Positions 55,931 to 63,792 of a DNA stretch of 64,000 nucleotides are shown here, in pieces (the stretch's first letter is position 1; each line of letters opens with the position of its first letter). Below the pieces are notes generated by a model, which made no database searches, was not told the origin of the DNA, and worked only from the letters and a program-made list of their open reading frames with translations. The translations under genes and the position numbers were made by a program. Origin of the DNA: Achromobacter seleniivolatilans (GTDB taxonomy: Bacteria; Pseudomonadota; Gammaproteobacteria; Burkholderiales; Burkholderiaceae_B); contig NZ_CP132976.1 of assembly GCF_030864005.1 (NCBI RefSeq), forward strand, positions 1,674,001-1,738,000, in the 5' to 3' direction.

Positions 55931-58090
55931 ATGCGTCGAGGTGGTTCACCGGCGCGCCGAGGAATCGCATCTGGCCCCGCGAAGAGATTCACGCGCCCTG
56001 CTCCTCAACGTCAACGATACGAACCGGGCGTGGAGGCAAGCGTGGTAGCGCGCGTGGAATCTTCGGTGGAATCTGCCCGCCCGGGCTTGCACGGCGGCGA
56101 GCTCGCGGTCCAGGTGCGCATGCTTGGCCCGTTGACCATCAGCCGGGCCGGTTCGGTCGTGCCCCAGCCTTCATCCCGCAAATTGCGCGCGCTGATTGCC
56201 TATCTGGCACTGGCGCCGCACGCGCTTAACCGAGCGCATCTATGCGAGCTGCTGTGGGACGTGCCGAACGATCCTCGCGGAGAACTCCGCTGGTGCCTTA
56301 GCAAAGCAAGAACGCTGCTGGATGATGCCGGCCGCCGCAGAATCGAGACGGCGCAGGACACGGTCAGGCTGGATCTGGGGGATTGTTATGTCGATGTGAC
56401 CGACATTGGTCAGGCCATGCAGCAGGGTATCGACACCCTGGACACAGACCGCCTGCGCGCACTGTCGGCGCTGTTTATCGGCGACTTCCTGGAAGGACTG
56501 GAGATTGATCGCAGCGCCCTCTTCAACAACTGGCTGACTGCGCAGCGGCGGCGCTTAAGGGCCTGCCACGCCGCCGTGCTGGAGCATTTGGCGGCAACGC
56601 TGCCAACCGGCTCTCAGGAGCGTTTCGCGTGCTTGGACAAGTGGTTGCAGCTTGCCCCTTTTGACCGGCACGCGCACGAACTGGTGCTGCATGCACTGGG
56701 AACCCGTGCCCAATGGCGTGAAGGCGAAGAGCATCTGGCCGCGGCCGTTCGCGCCTTCGAGGCCGACGGGCTGGACTGGCGGCCTCTGCGCGACAAGTGG
56801 CGGGACATCCGGGCACAGCAGGCGACCCTCCCGCCAGGAAATGCTGAAACTTCCGGCGCCCGGGCCTCGCTGCCCGGCCAGTCCCACGGTGCAGGAACCA
56901 ACGTTTGCCGGGCCTCGATCGCGGTCATGCCGTTTGTGGACAGGTCGGCCCACGCTGGGGTCCGAGGCGGGCTGGCGGACGGTCTGGCCTACGACATCAT
57001 CACCCGGCTGGCCAAGTTGCGAAGTCTGTTTGTGATTGCCCAGGGCACCGTCTTTGCGCTAGACCAACGCAGCGTGGGTCCGGAAGAAGCTGGCCGGACG
57101 CTGAATGTGGACTATGTGGTCAGCGGATCGCTGCGCCGTCAGGCTAAACGCATAGCGGTAGACGTTGAACTCGTCGAATCAAGAACCGCCCGCATCGTGT
57201 GGGCAGATGTCTTCGATCACACACTGGACGACGCTTTTCTTGCTCTGGACGAAATCGGCAACCGCATCGTCGCGTCCATCGAGATCGAGATCGAAACCGC
57301 CGAACGCAACCGGGCCATCCTGAAGCCGCCCAGCTCCTTGGATGCCTGGGAGGCCCATCACCGCGGCCTTTGGCACATGTACCGCTTTAACCGCGCCGAC
57401 AATGAACAGGCGCGCCACTTCTTCGAAATGGCGGTGCGGCTGGACCCGACCTTTTCGCGGGCCTATGCCGGCCTGTCCTTTACCCATTGGCAGAACGCGT
57501 TTCAGTGCTGGAGCGAACAAAAACCGGCCATCGACCTTGCTTTTGAAACCGCAGGGCAAGGTCTTATCGCCGACAACCGCGACCCGGCCGCGCATTGGGC
57601 CATGGGCCGGGCGCTATGGCTGCGCGGCCAGCCGGACCAGTCCATGATCGAATTGCAAAGCGCTGTGGACCTGAGCCCGAACTTTGCCCTAGGCCATTAC
57701 ACGCTTGGATTTGTGAACTGCCAATCGGGCGATGCAGAGGCGGCGATCGGATCGTCAGACTACTCGCGCCATCTGAGCCCTTTCGATCCTCTGCTGTTCG
57801 GCATGCTGGCGGTCCGCGCCATCGCTCTGGTGCGTCTGGGCCAGCACGAAGAAGCCGCTGATTGGGCGGTCAAGGCGGCCGCGCGGCCCAATGCCCATGT
57901 CCATATCCTGGCCATTGCCGCCCACTGCCTTGCTCTTGTGGGCAGAATCGACGAGGCGCTTGCCTTTGTCGCCGCAATCCACAAGACCCACCCGTCCTAT
58001 CGCGTCGCCGATCTCCTGGCGGCCTTCCGCCTGACACCGGACGCAGAAGCGCTGTTCAGAAAAGGAGCCAAACGCATTGGGATTAGTTGA
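55931..58090 (+). CDS. BTAD / TolB-like / TPR transcription regulator
   Basis: Large soluble regulator of 719 residues. A winged-helix domain (about residues 62-150, VRMLGPLTISRAG, RKLRALIAYLALAPH, LCELLWDVPNDP) is followed by a bacterial transcriptional-activation (BTAD) domain with TPR-like helices to about 300. A TolB-like segment starts near 328 (IAVMPFVDRSAH, LAYDIITRLAKLRSLFVIAQG), and several TPRs run to the end. The layout resembles SARP or CadC-like multi-domain activators. The start is uncertain: ATG 55931 gives a long basic N-terminus, and downstream GTG codons or the ATG at 56120 are alternatives. It is divergent from the methyltransferase. Confidence 0.78.
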   Translation: MRRGGSPARRGIASGPAKRFTRPAPQRQRYEPGVEASVVARVESSVESARPGLHGGELAVQVRMLGPLTISRAGSVVPQPSSRKLRALIAYLALAPHALNRAHLCELLWDVPNDPRGELRWCLSKARTLLDDAGRRRIETAQDTVRLDLGDCYVDVTDIGQAMQQGIDTLDTDRLRALSALFIGDFLEGLEIDRSALFNNWLTAQRRRLRACHAAVLEHLAATLPTGSQERFACLDKWLQLAPFDRHAHELVLHALGTRAQWREGEEHLAAAVRAFEADGLDWRPLRDKWRDIRAQQATLPPGNAETSGARASLPGQSHGAGTNVCRASIAVMPFVDRSAHAGVRGGLADGLAYDIITRLAKLRSLFVIAQGTVFALDQRSVGPEEAGRTLNVDYVVSGSLRRQAKRIAVDVELVESRTARIVWADVFDHTLDDAFLALDEIGNRIVASIEIEIETAERNRAILKPPSSLDAWEAHHRGLWHMYRFNRADNEQARHFFEMAVRLDPTFSRAYAGLSFTHWQNAFQCWSEQKPAIDLAFETAGQGLIADNRDPAAHWAMGRALWLRGQPDQSMIELQSAVDLSPNFALGHYTLGFVNCQSGDAEAAIGSSDYSRHLSPFDPLLFGMLAVRAIALVRLGQHEEAADWAVKAAARPNAHVHILAIAAHCLALVGRIDEALAFVAAIHKTHPSYRVADLLAAFRLTPDAEALFRKGAKRIGIS

Positions 58091-58188
58091 TGTCTGCGCG
58101 GGTTGCCAAGAGTACGCAGGCCGCAGCGCGCCAGGGGCCGCACCAGGCAGGTTAACCTTGCGGGCTGAATCACCGTCAAGACGTACCT

Positions 58189-58941
58189 ATGAAGACAATA
58201 TGCGCGCTCCTTTGCGCTCTGTTTCCCGCGCTTGCCCATGCCGCCTACACCCCAAGCGCCACGGAAACCGCGGTATTGACCGCCATCCTGAACGACGAAC
58301 TGAGCGCATTCAGTGAAGGCGGCGACACCGTCATCGGCGCAATGCTGGGCCTGTCCCTGGCACCCGCACAAGGGGTTGCCGCAACATACGCCAACGGCCC
58401 GACTGCCGCGTTTCCCGCCACATTACAGCGGCCGATGCTGGTGTCAGGCGGGATCGCGTCGATTCAAAACAGCTCGGGCAAGAAGCGCATTGCCACGTTC
58501 ACCGTCACCGGGTCTGTACCCGTGCGCGCTGAGCTTCCCAAGGATTTTGCCGCAAGCAAGTCGCTGGCCTTGGTGTGCGGCAGGATGGATCTGATCGCCG
58601 GAACACCCACGTTTTCCGCCTGCGAAGACTCGACCGTGGTTGGCAAACAGGCTGTTGCAAAACTGAAGGCGCAGTTTGCCAGCTTCTATCAAGGCCAGCC
58701 CACTGAGGCTCGGGTGTCTCAATTGGCAATCAACGTGTCGCTCGCCGCCAGCCTGCTAACAGCCGGCCACGGCTGTCCCGGCGACATAGCGCGTTGCACG
58801 CAGTCCATTCAGGCAACCCACGAATCGAATCAGAGCAAACAGGCTCTGAGCGACACGGTACGCCGCTTTCAAGAGGCTGGCCTGGACCTGAGCCCGTATG
58901 CCGCCAGTAATCAGCGGAGCCAGACTGCCGAAAAAAAATAA
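58189..58941 (+). CDS. Secreted hypothetical protein
   Basis: A 250-residue protein with a clear Sec signal peptide (MKTICALLCALFPALAHAA, likely cleavage at AHA-A). Four Cys remain in the mature part (VCGRMD, FSACED, HGCPG, IARCTQ), which suggests two periplasmic disulfides. No domain is recognised. The mature chain alternates short hydrophobic strands with Ser/Thr/Ala-rich segments and ends in a charged, flexible tail. It is tail-to-tail with the ABC ATPase gene, 11 bases apart. Confidence 0.7.
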   Translation: MKTICALLCALFPALAHAAYTPSATETAVLTAILNDELSAFSEGGDTVIGAMLGLSLAPAQGVAATYANGPTAAFPATLQRPMLVSGGIASIQNSSGKKRIATFTVTGSVPVRAELPKDFAASKSLALVCGRMDLIAGTPTFSACEDSTVVGKQAVAKLKAQFASFYQGQPTEARVSQLAINVSLAASLLTAGHGCPGDIARCTQSIQATHESNQSKQALSDTVRRFQEAGLDLSPYAASNQRSQTAEKK

Positions 58942-58952
58942 GCGCAGCGCAA

Positions 58953-59567
58953 TCAGCGCAACGCGCCCACGTTGACGGATCGTGCCCCGCACGCCTGCAC
59001 CAGCTCGGGATCATGGCTGGCGAACAAGACGACGCGGTCCTGCGACCAGCCCCGGAACACGTCGGCCAGCACGCCGCGAGCCTGCGCGTCCAGCCCATCG
59101 CTTGGGCCATCCGCAATAACAACAGCCGGGTCACCCAAAGCCGCGGCGGTCAGAAAGACTTTGCGTCGCGAACCCGTCGACATCTGCTCAAAGCGCTTGT
59201 CCAAATGTGGTTCCAGCCCCAGACGGTATGCCAGATCCAGCACCGCATCATCTACGGCCGTGTTTTTTTCCAATGCCACTTGTTCGAGTAGCGCGCGCCC
59301 CGTCAGCGTCGGGAACTGCAAGCAATTGGCAGGCACATAGGCCAAGCGGGATTTGGCTTGCCGCGGCGCGTGGATCAGGGAATGCCCGTCAATCCACACG
59401 TCTCCGCTATCGGGTGCGATCGCGCCCGCGATAATGCCCAGCAAACTGGATTTGCCGGTACTGTCTTCTTCACATAGCGCCACGCATTCCGGGGAGAACG
59501 TATGAGTCAGTCCCTGGAATACATCATGGTCGCCATAGCGCTTGCTGAGATTGTCGATGCGTAGCAT
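58953..59567 (-). CDS. Orphan ABC ATPase (CcmA-like size) with degenerate catalytic motifs
   Basis: A single ABC ATPase domain of 204 residues. The P-loop reads CEEDSTGKSS, with Glu where the first Gly/Ala of the Walker A consensus is expected; GKS is kept. The signature is MSTGSRRK, a variant also seen in CcmA-like proteins. Walker B is VVIADGPSDGLD, with Gly in place of the catalytic Glu of the usual DEP. The H-loop His (ASHDPEL) is present. ATP may bind, but hydrolysis is probably weak or absent. No permease gene is adjacent, so its partner or role is unknown; it could be regulatory or decaying. A GAA tract lies upstream. Confidence 0.72.
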   Translation of the reverse strand: MLRIDNLSKRYGDHDVFQGLTHTFSPECVALCEEDSTGKSSLLGIIAGAIAPDSGDVWIDGHSLIHAPRQAKSRLAYVPANCLQFPTLTGRALLEQVALEKNTAVDDAVLDLAYRLGLEPHLDKRFEQMSTGSRRKVFLTAAALGDPAVVIADGPSDGLDAQARGVLADVFRGWSQDRVVLFASHDPELVQACGARSVNVGALR

Positions 59568-59614
59568 GCCGGAATTCTACGCACGAAGGCAGCGCGTAGC
59601 CATATTGCGGGGGA

Positions 59615-59636
59615 GAAGAAGAAGAAGAAGAAGAAG
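59615..59636. repeat. (GAA)7 simple sequence repeat upstream of the ABC ATPase
   Basis: Seven GAA triplets plus one G, about 48-70 bases upstream of the ATPase start at 59567, in the gap before the lipoprotein gene. In the promoter or 5' leader, changes in copy number would alter spacing and could vary expression. Confidence 0.75.
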
Positions 59637-59678
59637 CGGCTGGCGCCCTGAGCATCAGCGGCGCCGAGCCGTCCGGCG

Positions 59679-60092
59679 TTAGGATTTCTGACCGGTGCGG
59701 ATGTAGTACTTCAAACGCGCAAGGCCTTCGTCAGCGTGCGGGCGGCACTGGAACCCCTTCAAGCCGCACCAGGTCTGGGACGCAAGGCGGTAACGTCCTT
59801 CACCCATCGGCTCCCGGGCCACGCTGTACGCCAAGGCGTAATAATTGGCAGGCACGCCCTCGGTCTCAATCAAATTATTGGTCTGCACCCGCAACTGCCA
59901 TCTCGACGTGGTCGAGATATAGAAAATGGCGCGTTCCCACATCAGTTTGCACTCGGACTCGCCCGTGCAATACAAGGGAGTATCCAGGGCCGATTGAAGC
60001 TCCGGAGACAATTTGGCTGCTTGGTTCATCGACACGCAACCAGACATCAATAAGGACGCTGCGGCAATAACACCTAGACGCGATAAGGACAC
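59679..60092 (-). CDS. Small lipoprotein
   Basis: A 137-residue probable lipoprotein. The signal region VSLSRLGVIAAASLLMSGC ends in a lipobox (LMSGC), so the mature protein starts at Cys. The mature part has four further Cys in two regions (LYCTGESECKLM and TWCGLKGFQCRP), likely forming disulfides in the periplasm. The family resembles short uncharacterised Bordetella/Achromobacter lipoproteins. The GTG at 60092 gives a compact signal peptide; an ATG at 60185 would put 31 non-signal residues in front. Function is unknown. Confidence 0.7.
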   Translation of the reverse strand: MSLSRLGVIAAASLLMSGCVSMNQAAKLSPELQSALDTPLYCTGESECKLMWERAIFYISTTSRWQLRVQTNNLIETEGVPANYYALAYSVAREPMGEGRYRLASQTWCGLKGFQCRPHADEGLARLKYYIRTGQKS

Positions 60093-60248
60093 TGGACTCT
60101 CGCTATTCAAATTGAGGGAATTGGCCAGCGCGGCGGGCAGCCCGCGCCCTTTCCACCCAGCACCCGCCTGACAAACGCAACCCAATTCAACAGCTGGTTG
60201 TCAGTTTCCGCGCATTCTACAGAAATAGTTAGTAATAGCGGGGACGGA

Positions 60249-60391
60249 TTAAGTGTCAAAAAGTGTATCGCCGCAGCCCTATTCGGTGGCCTCGAATGCC
60301 GTCATGTAATGAACAGCCCTTTGGATGAAATTGCCTCGCGAGCAGACAGCGCGCAGGTCGATGCCCTTAAATTTTGTTGGATGACACTTAA
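60249..60391. repeat. 143-bp segment bounded by 10-bp inverted repeats
   Basis: TTAAGTGTCA (60249-60258) and its exact complement TGACACTTAA (60382-60391) face each other. The right copy overlaps the stop codon of the DUF1254 gene. The inside has no gene. It may be a small mobile-element remnant, or chance. Confidence 0.35.
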
Positions 60392-61809
60392 CTGACCTTG
60401 CGGACAGCTGGAATAGCCCATGTGCCCTTGATGATGGACGGGTCTGCCTCGCTCGGCCAATACGTTCTCAGCATCAAAATAAACTCTCCCGGCGGGGCGG
60501 GTAGCCAATTCGATTCTTTATCCTTGCCAGGCGAATCTTTCTGTATATAGAGATCGGTAGATCCGTCTGAATTAATCTGCAAATTTTGGCGTGGACTGAT
60601 CGAATATCGGTTCAGCGGATTGTTTACGAAGAAGTATCCATCGTCATACATCGTCAACGACCAGAACCCCTCTACCGGAGGCAAATGCCCTTTCGGGAAG
60701 CGCATGACGTACTTGTTCGACCCGTTGTAGGGGCGCGCCTCTGCATCCACTTTCGAGATCGGATAGATTGCATCCTGCGGACGGTTGGCGCCGAGCCCGA
60801 TAGCGGTTATAAGGGCCCGCATCAAGTAGTCAGTGCCGTAGATTCCCGTTTTGGTCGTGAACGACCACCCGCCCTCAACCTTGAGGGTCGTATAGTGCTG
60901 CATAATCCTGTCGACCGCAGTCTTCGGAATGCGACTGGCAACATCCGCTTTAAGTTTGCGTGGGTCAAAATCTTTGCCAGGAACGATGCCAATGCGCTCG
61001 AATCTCGCGACGTGCGCCGCATCCGCGCTCGACGGCGAGTTCGTCTTCATCAGTTCACAAAGCAGCGTGAAGTAAGACACGGCATCCATTTGATTAACCT
61101 GATCACGCACTGCTGTGACCATATCAAAGGACGGATCGACCTTGCCTGGCGGCGGCGTGTACGGCTTGCCATAAGCACTTAAAGGGACGAGCTTGAATTC
61201 GTCCTGCAATTTGTGAACCGCAGCGTAGTCTTCCGGCGTACCCGAGCAATAAATCCGGCCAAGCAGCCAGACGATACTGGTGGGTGATTTGTACTGCGTC
61301 ACGCCCTCTGGCAGAGTGCCTTTCCAGCCCGGGCCGGTAATTGCATAGGTCTGCGCCCCGGTGCCGGTCGTGCGCTTGCCCGGAACTTCGAACACCGTCG
61401 TCCAGCCATCAAGCATCGGCATCAGGGAATAACGGCCATTCATGTCGGGGATGCTGAGTATCCAAGGCTCATCCCCAACGTCAAAGAAGGCATTTGTATA
61501 GAGCGTATCGGCGTTCGGCGCCGTGACATCTCTGAATGATGCGTCGGGATAGCTGCGGGCTTTGATGATGTGTCCCATAGGAGCACGAATTTCGCCCGGC
61601 TCGGCAACGTTGGTGATAATGCGACGGGTCATTTCCATCGTCACCAACGGGTATCCGAATATGTAGGCATTGATCGCCAGATCAACATCCCCGGAGCTTG
61701 CTGCCAAGCCCGACAACGCACCTGGCTCGGCGAGCGCCGGGCGAGCCATTGCCATGCTGGCAAACAGGCCAGTTCCACCGATTAATACAGAACGACGAGT
61801 GATTTTCAT
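60388..61809 (-). CDS. Tat-exported DUF1254/DUF1214 protein
   Basis: A 473-residue protein with a twin-arginine signal (MKITRRSVLIGGTGLFASMA, cleavage likely near ALA). An N-terminal DUF1254 domain (INAYIFGYPLVTMEMTRR, PNADTLYTNAFFDVGDEPW) is joined to a C-terminal DUF1214 domain (FWSLTMYDDGYFFVNNPLNRYSI). Proteins of this pair are periplasmic and of unknown function. The ATG at 61809 follows GAGGGGGAGC, a strong ribosome-binding site; seven upstream codons are excluded. Base composition is noticeably more A/T-rich than the first 50 kb, suggesting acquired DNA. Confidence 0.85.
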   Translation of the reverse strand: MKITRRSVLIGGTGLFASMAMARPALAEPGALSGLAASSGDVDLAINAYIFGYPLVTMEMTRRIITNVAEPGEIRAPMGHIIKARSYPDASFRDVTAPNADTLYTNAFFDVGDEPWILSIPDMNGRYSLMPMLDGWTTVFEVPGKRTTGTGAQTYAITGPGWKGTLPEGVTQYKSPTSIVWLLGRIYCSGTPEDYAAVHKLQDEFKLVPLSAYGKPYTPPPGKVDPSFDMVTAVRDQVNQMDAVSYFTLLCELMKTNSPSSADAAHVARFERIGIVPGKDFDPRKLKADVASRIPKTAVDRIMQHYTTLKVEGGWSFTTKTGIYGTDYLMRALITAIGLGANRPQDAIYPISKVDAEARPYNGSNKYVMRFPKGHLPPVEGFWSLTMYDDGYFFVNNPLNRYSISPRQNLQINSDGSTDLYIQKDSPGKDKESNWLPAPPGEFILMLRTYWPSEADPSIIKGTWAIPAVRKVS

Positions 61810-62163
61810 ATGCTCCCCCTCAGTAGCCAATAGCCGGACACGCTGCTGAAATCAGAATTGCATCGTGACGCCGGTATTCGGCCCGTTCGTTCGTACTCCC
61901 GTGGGAGGCAGCATAGGTAGCGACAACGCATAGGTGAAGCATTTGACCCTTCAAATTCGATGAAAACCCGTATCCACCGGCCTCGCATCATTTCCTTGCG
62001 TGGCCGCAGACTGCAGCGCGGGTGTGGCGCAGCTGGTTCGCATCATATGAGGGCAATCTCGCCTGGCGCTTGCCATTCGATGCCAAAGGGGCGGCTAAAT
62101 CGTGGAAGACACATCTAACCGCCCCGAAACTATGCAAAGACTACAACTTTGCGCGGAAGTCCC
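61810..62163. other. 354-base intergenic region with inverted repeats
   Basis: Holds the promoter of the DUF1254 gene and the 3' end of the HNH-like gene transcript. It contains a short CTCCC/GGGAG hairpin near 61900-61912 and the GC-rich pair at 62088-62125. No gene was supported. Confidence 0.5.
62088..62125. repeat. GC-rich inverted repeat downstream of the HNH-like gene
   Basis: GGGGCGG (62088-62094) pairs with CCGCCCC (62119-62125) across 24 bases, 39 bases after the stop at 62164 (minus strand). The stem stands out in an A/T-richer stretch. No U-run follows, so a terminator role is uncertain. Confidence 0.45.
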
Positions 62164-63792
62164 TTACCCCTTCAGCTTCAACACCAATGCCTTCCTATTC
62201 TGGTCAAAGGTATAGATTGCCGCCAACGGAATCGCCGTGATCATCATTCCGGACAAAATACCCGACACCTGCGCATTGAACTTGTTAAGCAATGGAACGG
62301 AAGCAATCCCTTGGCTAATAACCCGTTGCACATAAACCCCGGCAATTGCCGAAGCCGTACCCAACATAATCACCTGCAGTGACGCGAGTTTGTCGGGGTC
62401 ATTGCTCACCAGCACACGCACACTGCGCACGACGCTCAACGTGCTCTCTCGAATAATGGCGTATACGAATGCAGGCATCTTCAAGATCAGTGAGATCAAG
62501 ATCTGAGGAATCACACTCAGCGCGCCTGCCACACCCGCTTCGATCCCCAGCGATTTGGCTCGCGCCCAGATCTGGCGTTCTTCAAAGCGTTCACTCAAGG
62601 CTGCCGAGATCCGCTCTTTGCTTTCCTTAAGCTCGTTGACCAGGCCATCGCTGGATATGAGTTTGACGCGCTTGAGCTCATCCATGAATACGTCAATCGT
62701 CTCAACAACAATTAAACCTACGACTTGCTGGGCGGCCATGGTTGCCCCGGTCAATGCCACGGTCGTGGATATTTCCTTCACGGCTTGGATATGGCCAGCG
62801 CGAATGACTTTTTTGCTTTCCGCATAGGCATCATCAACAGCCTTCTTGTCGATGATGTGTTCTGCCTTAGTGCCTGCGATGGTGGCGATAAGCTTGCCGT
62901 CGTCGGTCGGGTGCGGGCGGCTGTTTTCAGCGAGCCAACTGTAGACGTCTTGGTCGTTCTTTTGGCTGTTGATGCTGCGGTGCATGTATTTCAGGTTGCC
63001 AGGATCATTCACCACCGCGCCGAACTGTTCGTCGGTCAGACCAATTTTCAGCAGTGTGTCGGCAAAGATCTCCTTGCGCGATGTGATGTGGTCAACGGTG
63101 ACTGTGGTGCCCTTGCTGCGCTCGTAAACCAGAGGCTCATCAGGGTTGTAGCCATTGGCGAACACGGTGCCGTCTGGCGTGTCTCTGGCCGGCTTCATGC
63201 CGCCGTAGTTGCCCATGTGCTCATAGCGGTCTTTACGGTAGAAGTCGTAGTCGTCCGTGAGCTTGTCGTATTTGGCTTGGGCTTGCTGATCCAGAATGCC
63301 ACCCAGCATGAACGCGGCGATTGCACGGCGTACGGCTTCGTTGCGGCACTGGTCGTAAATGTCGTCCATGGACTTGGCAGGCGCGGGCAAGCGGCCACGT
63401 ATGTCCTGCACCATGTCAAAGGTGGACTTATCTACTTCGAAGGTACTGCGAAAATACTGGTGCAGTTTGCCGGCAGACTCTTTCGAGAAGTTCACGGCGG
63501 AAGTCTTAGCGTCGTCAAAATCAAACTCGCGGACGGTGTCCACCACCTTGGCTGTCATGTCCTTGGCGCCGTTCGCCAAATCAATCGCAGCAGCCTTCGA
63601 TTTACGCTGGGCTTCGGCATAGTCGACATTGCGGACCGCAGTCACGGCATTGGCCGACGCATCGACTGCTTTTCCACCCAGGGAGCTTGCGACATCCTTT
63701 AGTGAACTGGCGCCCTCTTCCAGTTTTTCTTTAGCTGCCCCAACGGCATCTTTCAACGAACCAACGCTAAATTTCTTTCCGAACAGCGCCAT
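62164..63792 (-). CDS. HNH-like nuclease motif protein with C-terminal membrane segments
   Basis: A 542-residue protein not assigned to a named family. Residues 1-110 are Ala/Lys/Asp/Glu-rich amphipathic helices (KDAVGAAKEKLEEGASSLKD) resembling membrane-surface or LEA-type repeats. Residues 229-280 hold TTVTVDHITSRKEIF, then NDPGNL and RSINSQKND. This D-H-I ... N-L ... N-x-x-K-x-D spacing resembles HNH endonucleases (Asp234-His235, Asn266, Asn275 as candidate residues). Hydrophobic segments lie near 343-366, 417-447, 471-488 and 508-527. The start ATG at 63792 follows AAGG. Possible roles are a membrane-tethered nuclease effector of phage defence or a toxin; this is inference. It lies in A/T-richer DNA at the window edge. 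Confidence 0.6.
   Translation of the reverse strand: MALFGKKFSVGSLKDAVGAAKEKLEEGASSLKDVASSLGGKAVDASANAVTAVRNVDYAEAQRKSKAAAIDLANGAKDMTAKVVDTVREFDFDDAKTSAVNFSKESAGKLHQYFRSTFEVDKSTFDMVQDIRGRLPAPAKSMDDIYDQCRNEAVRRAIAAFMLGGILDQQAQAKYDKLTDDYDFYRKDRYEHMGNYGGMKPARDTPDGTVFANGYNPDEPLVYERSKGTTVTVDHITSRKEIFADTLLKIGLTDEQFGAVVNDPGNLKYMHRSINSQKNDQDVYSWLAENSRPHPTDDGKLIATIAGTKAEHIIDKKAVDDAYAESKKVIRAGHIQAVKEISTTVALTGATMAAQQVVGLIVVETIDVFMDELKRVKLISSDGLVNELKESKERISAALSERFEERQIWARAKSLGIEAGVAGALSVIPQILISLILKMPAFVYAIIRESTLSVVRSVRVLVSNDPDKLASLQVIMLGTASAIAGVYVQRVISQGIASVPLLNKFNAQVSGILSGMMITAIPLAAIYTFDQNRKALVLKLKG

Noticed and set aside
62010..62060. tRNA-like D-arm sequence (GTGGCGCAGCTGGTTCGC)
   Set aside because: No anticodon stem, T-arm or matching acceptor stem could be folded around it, so it is not called as a tRNA.
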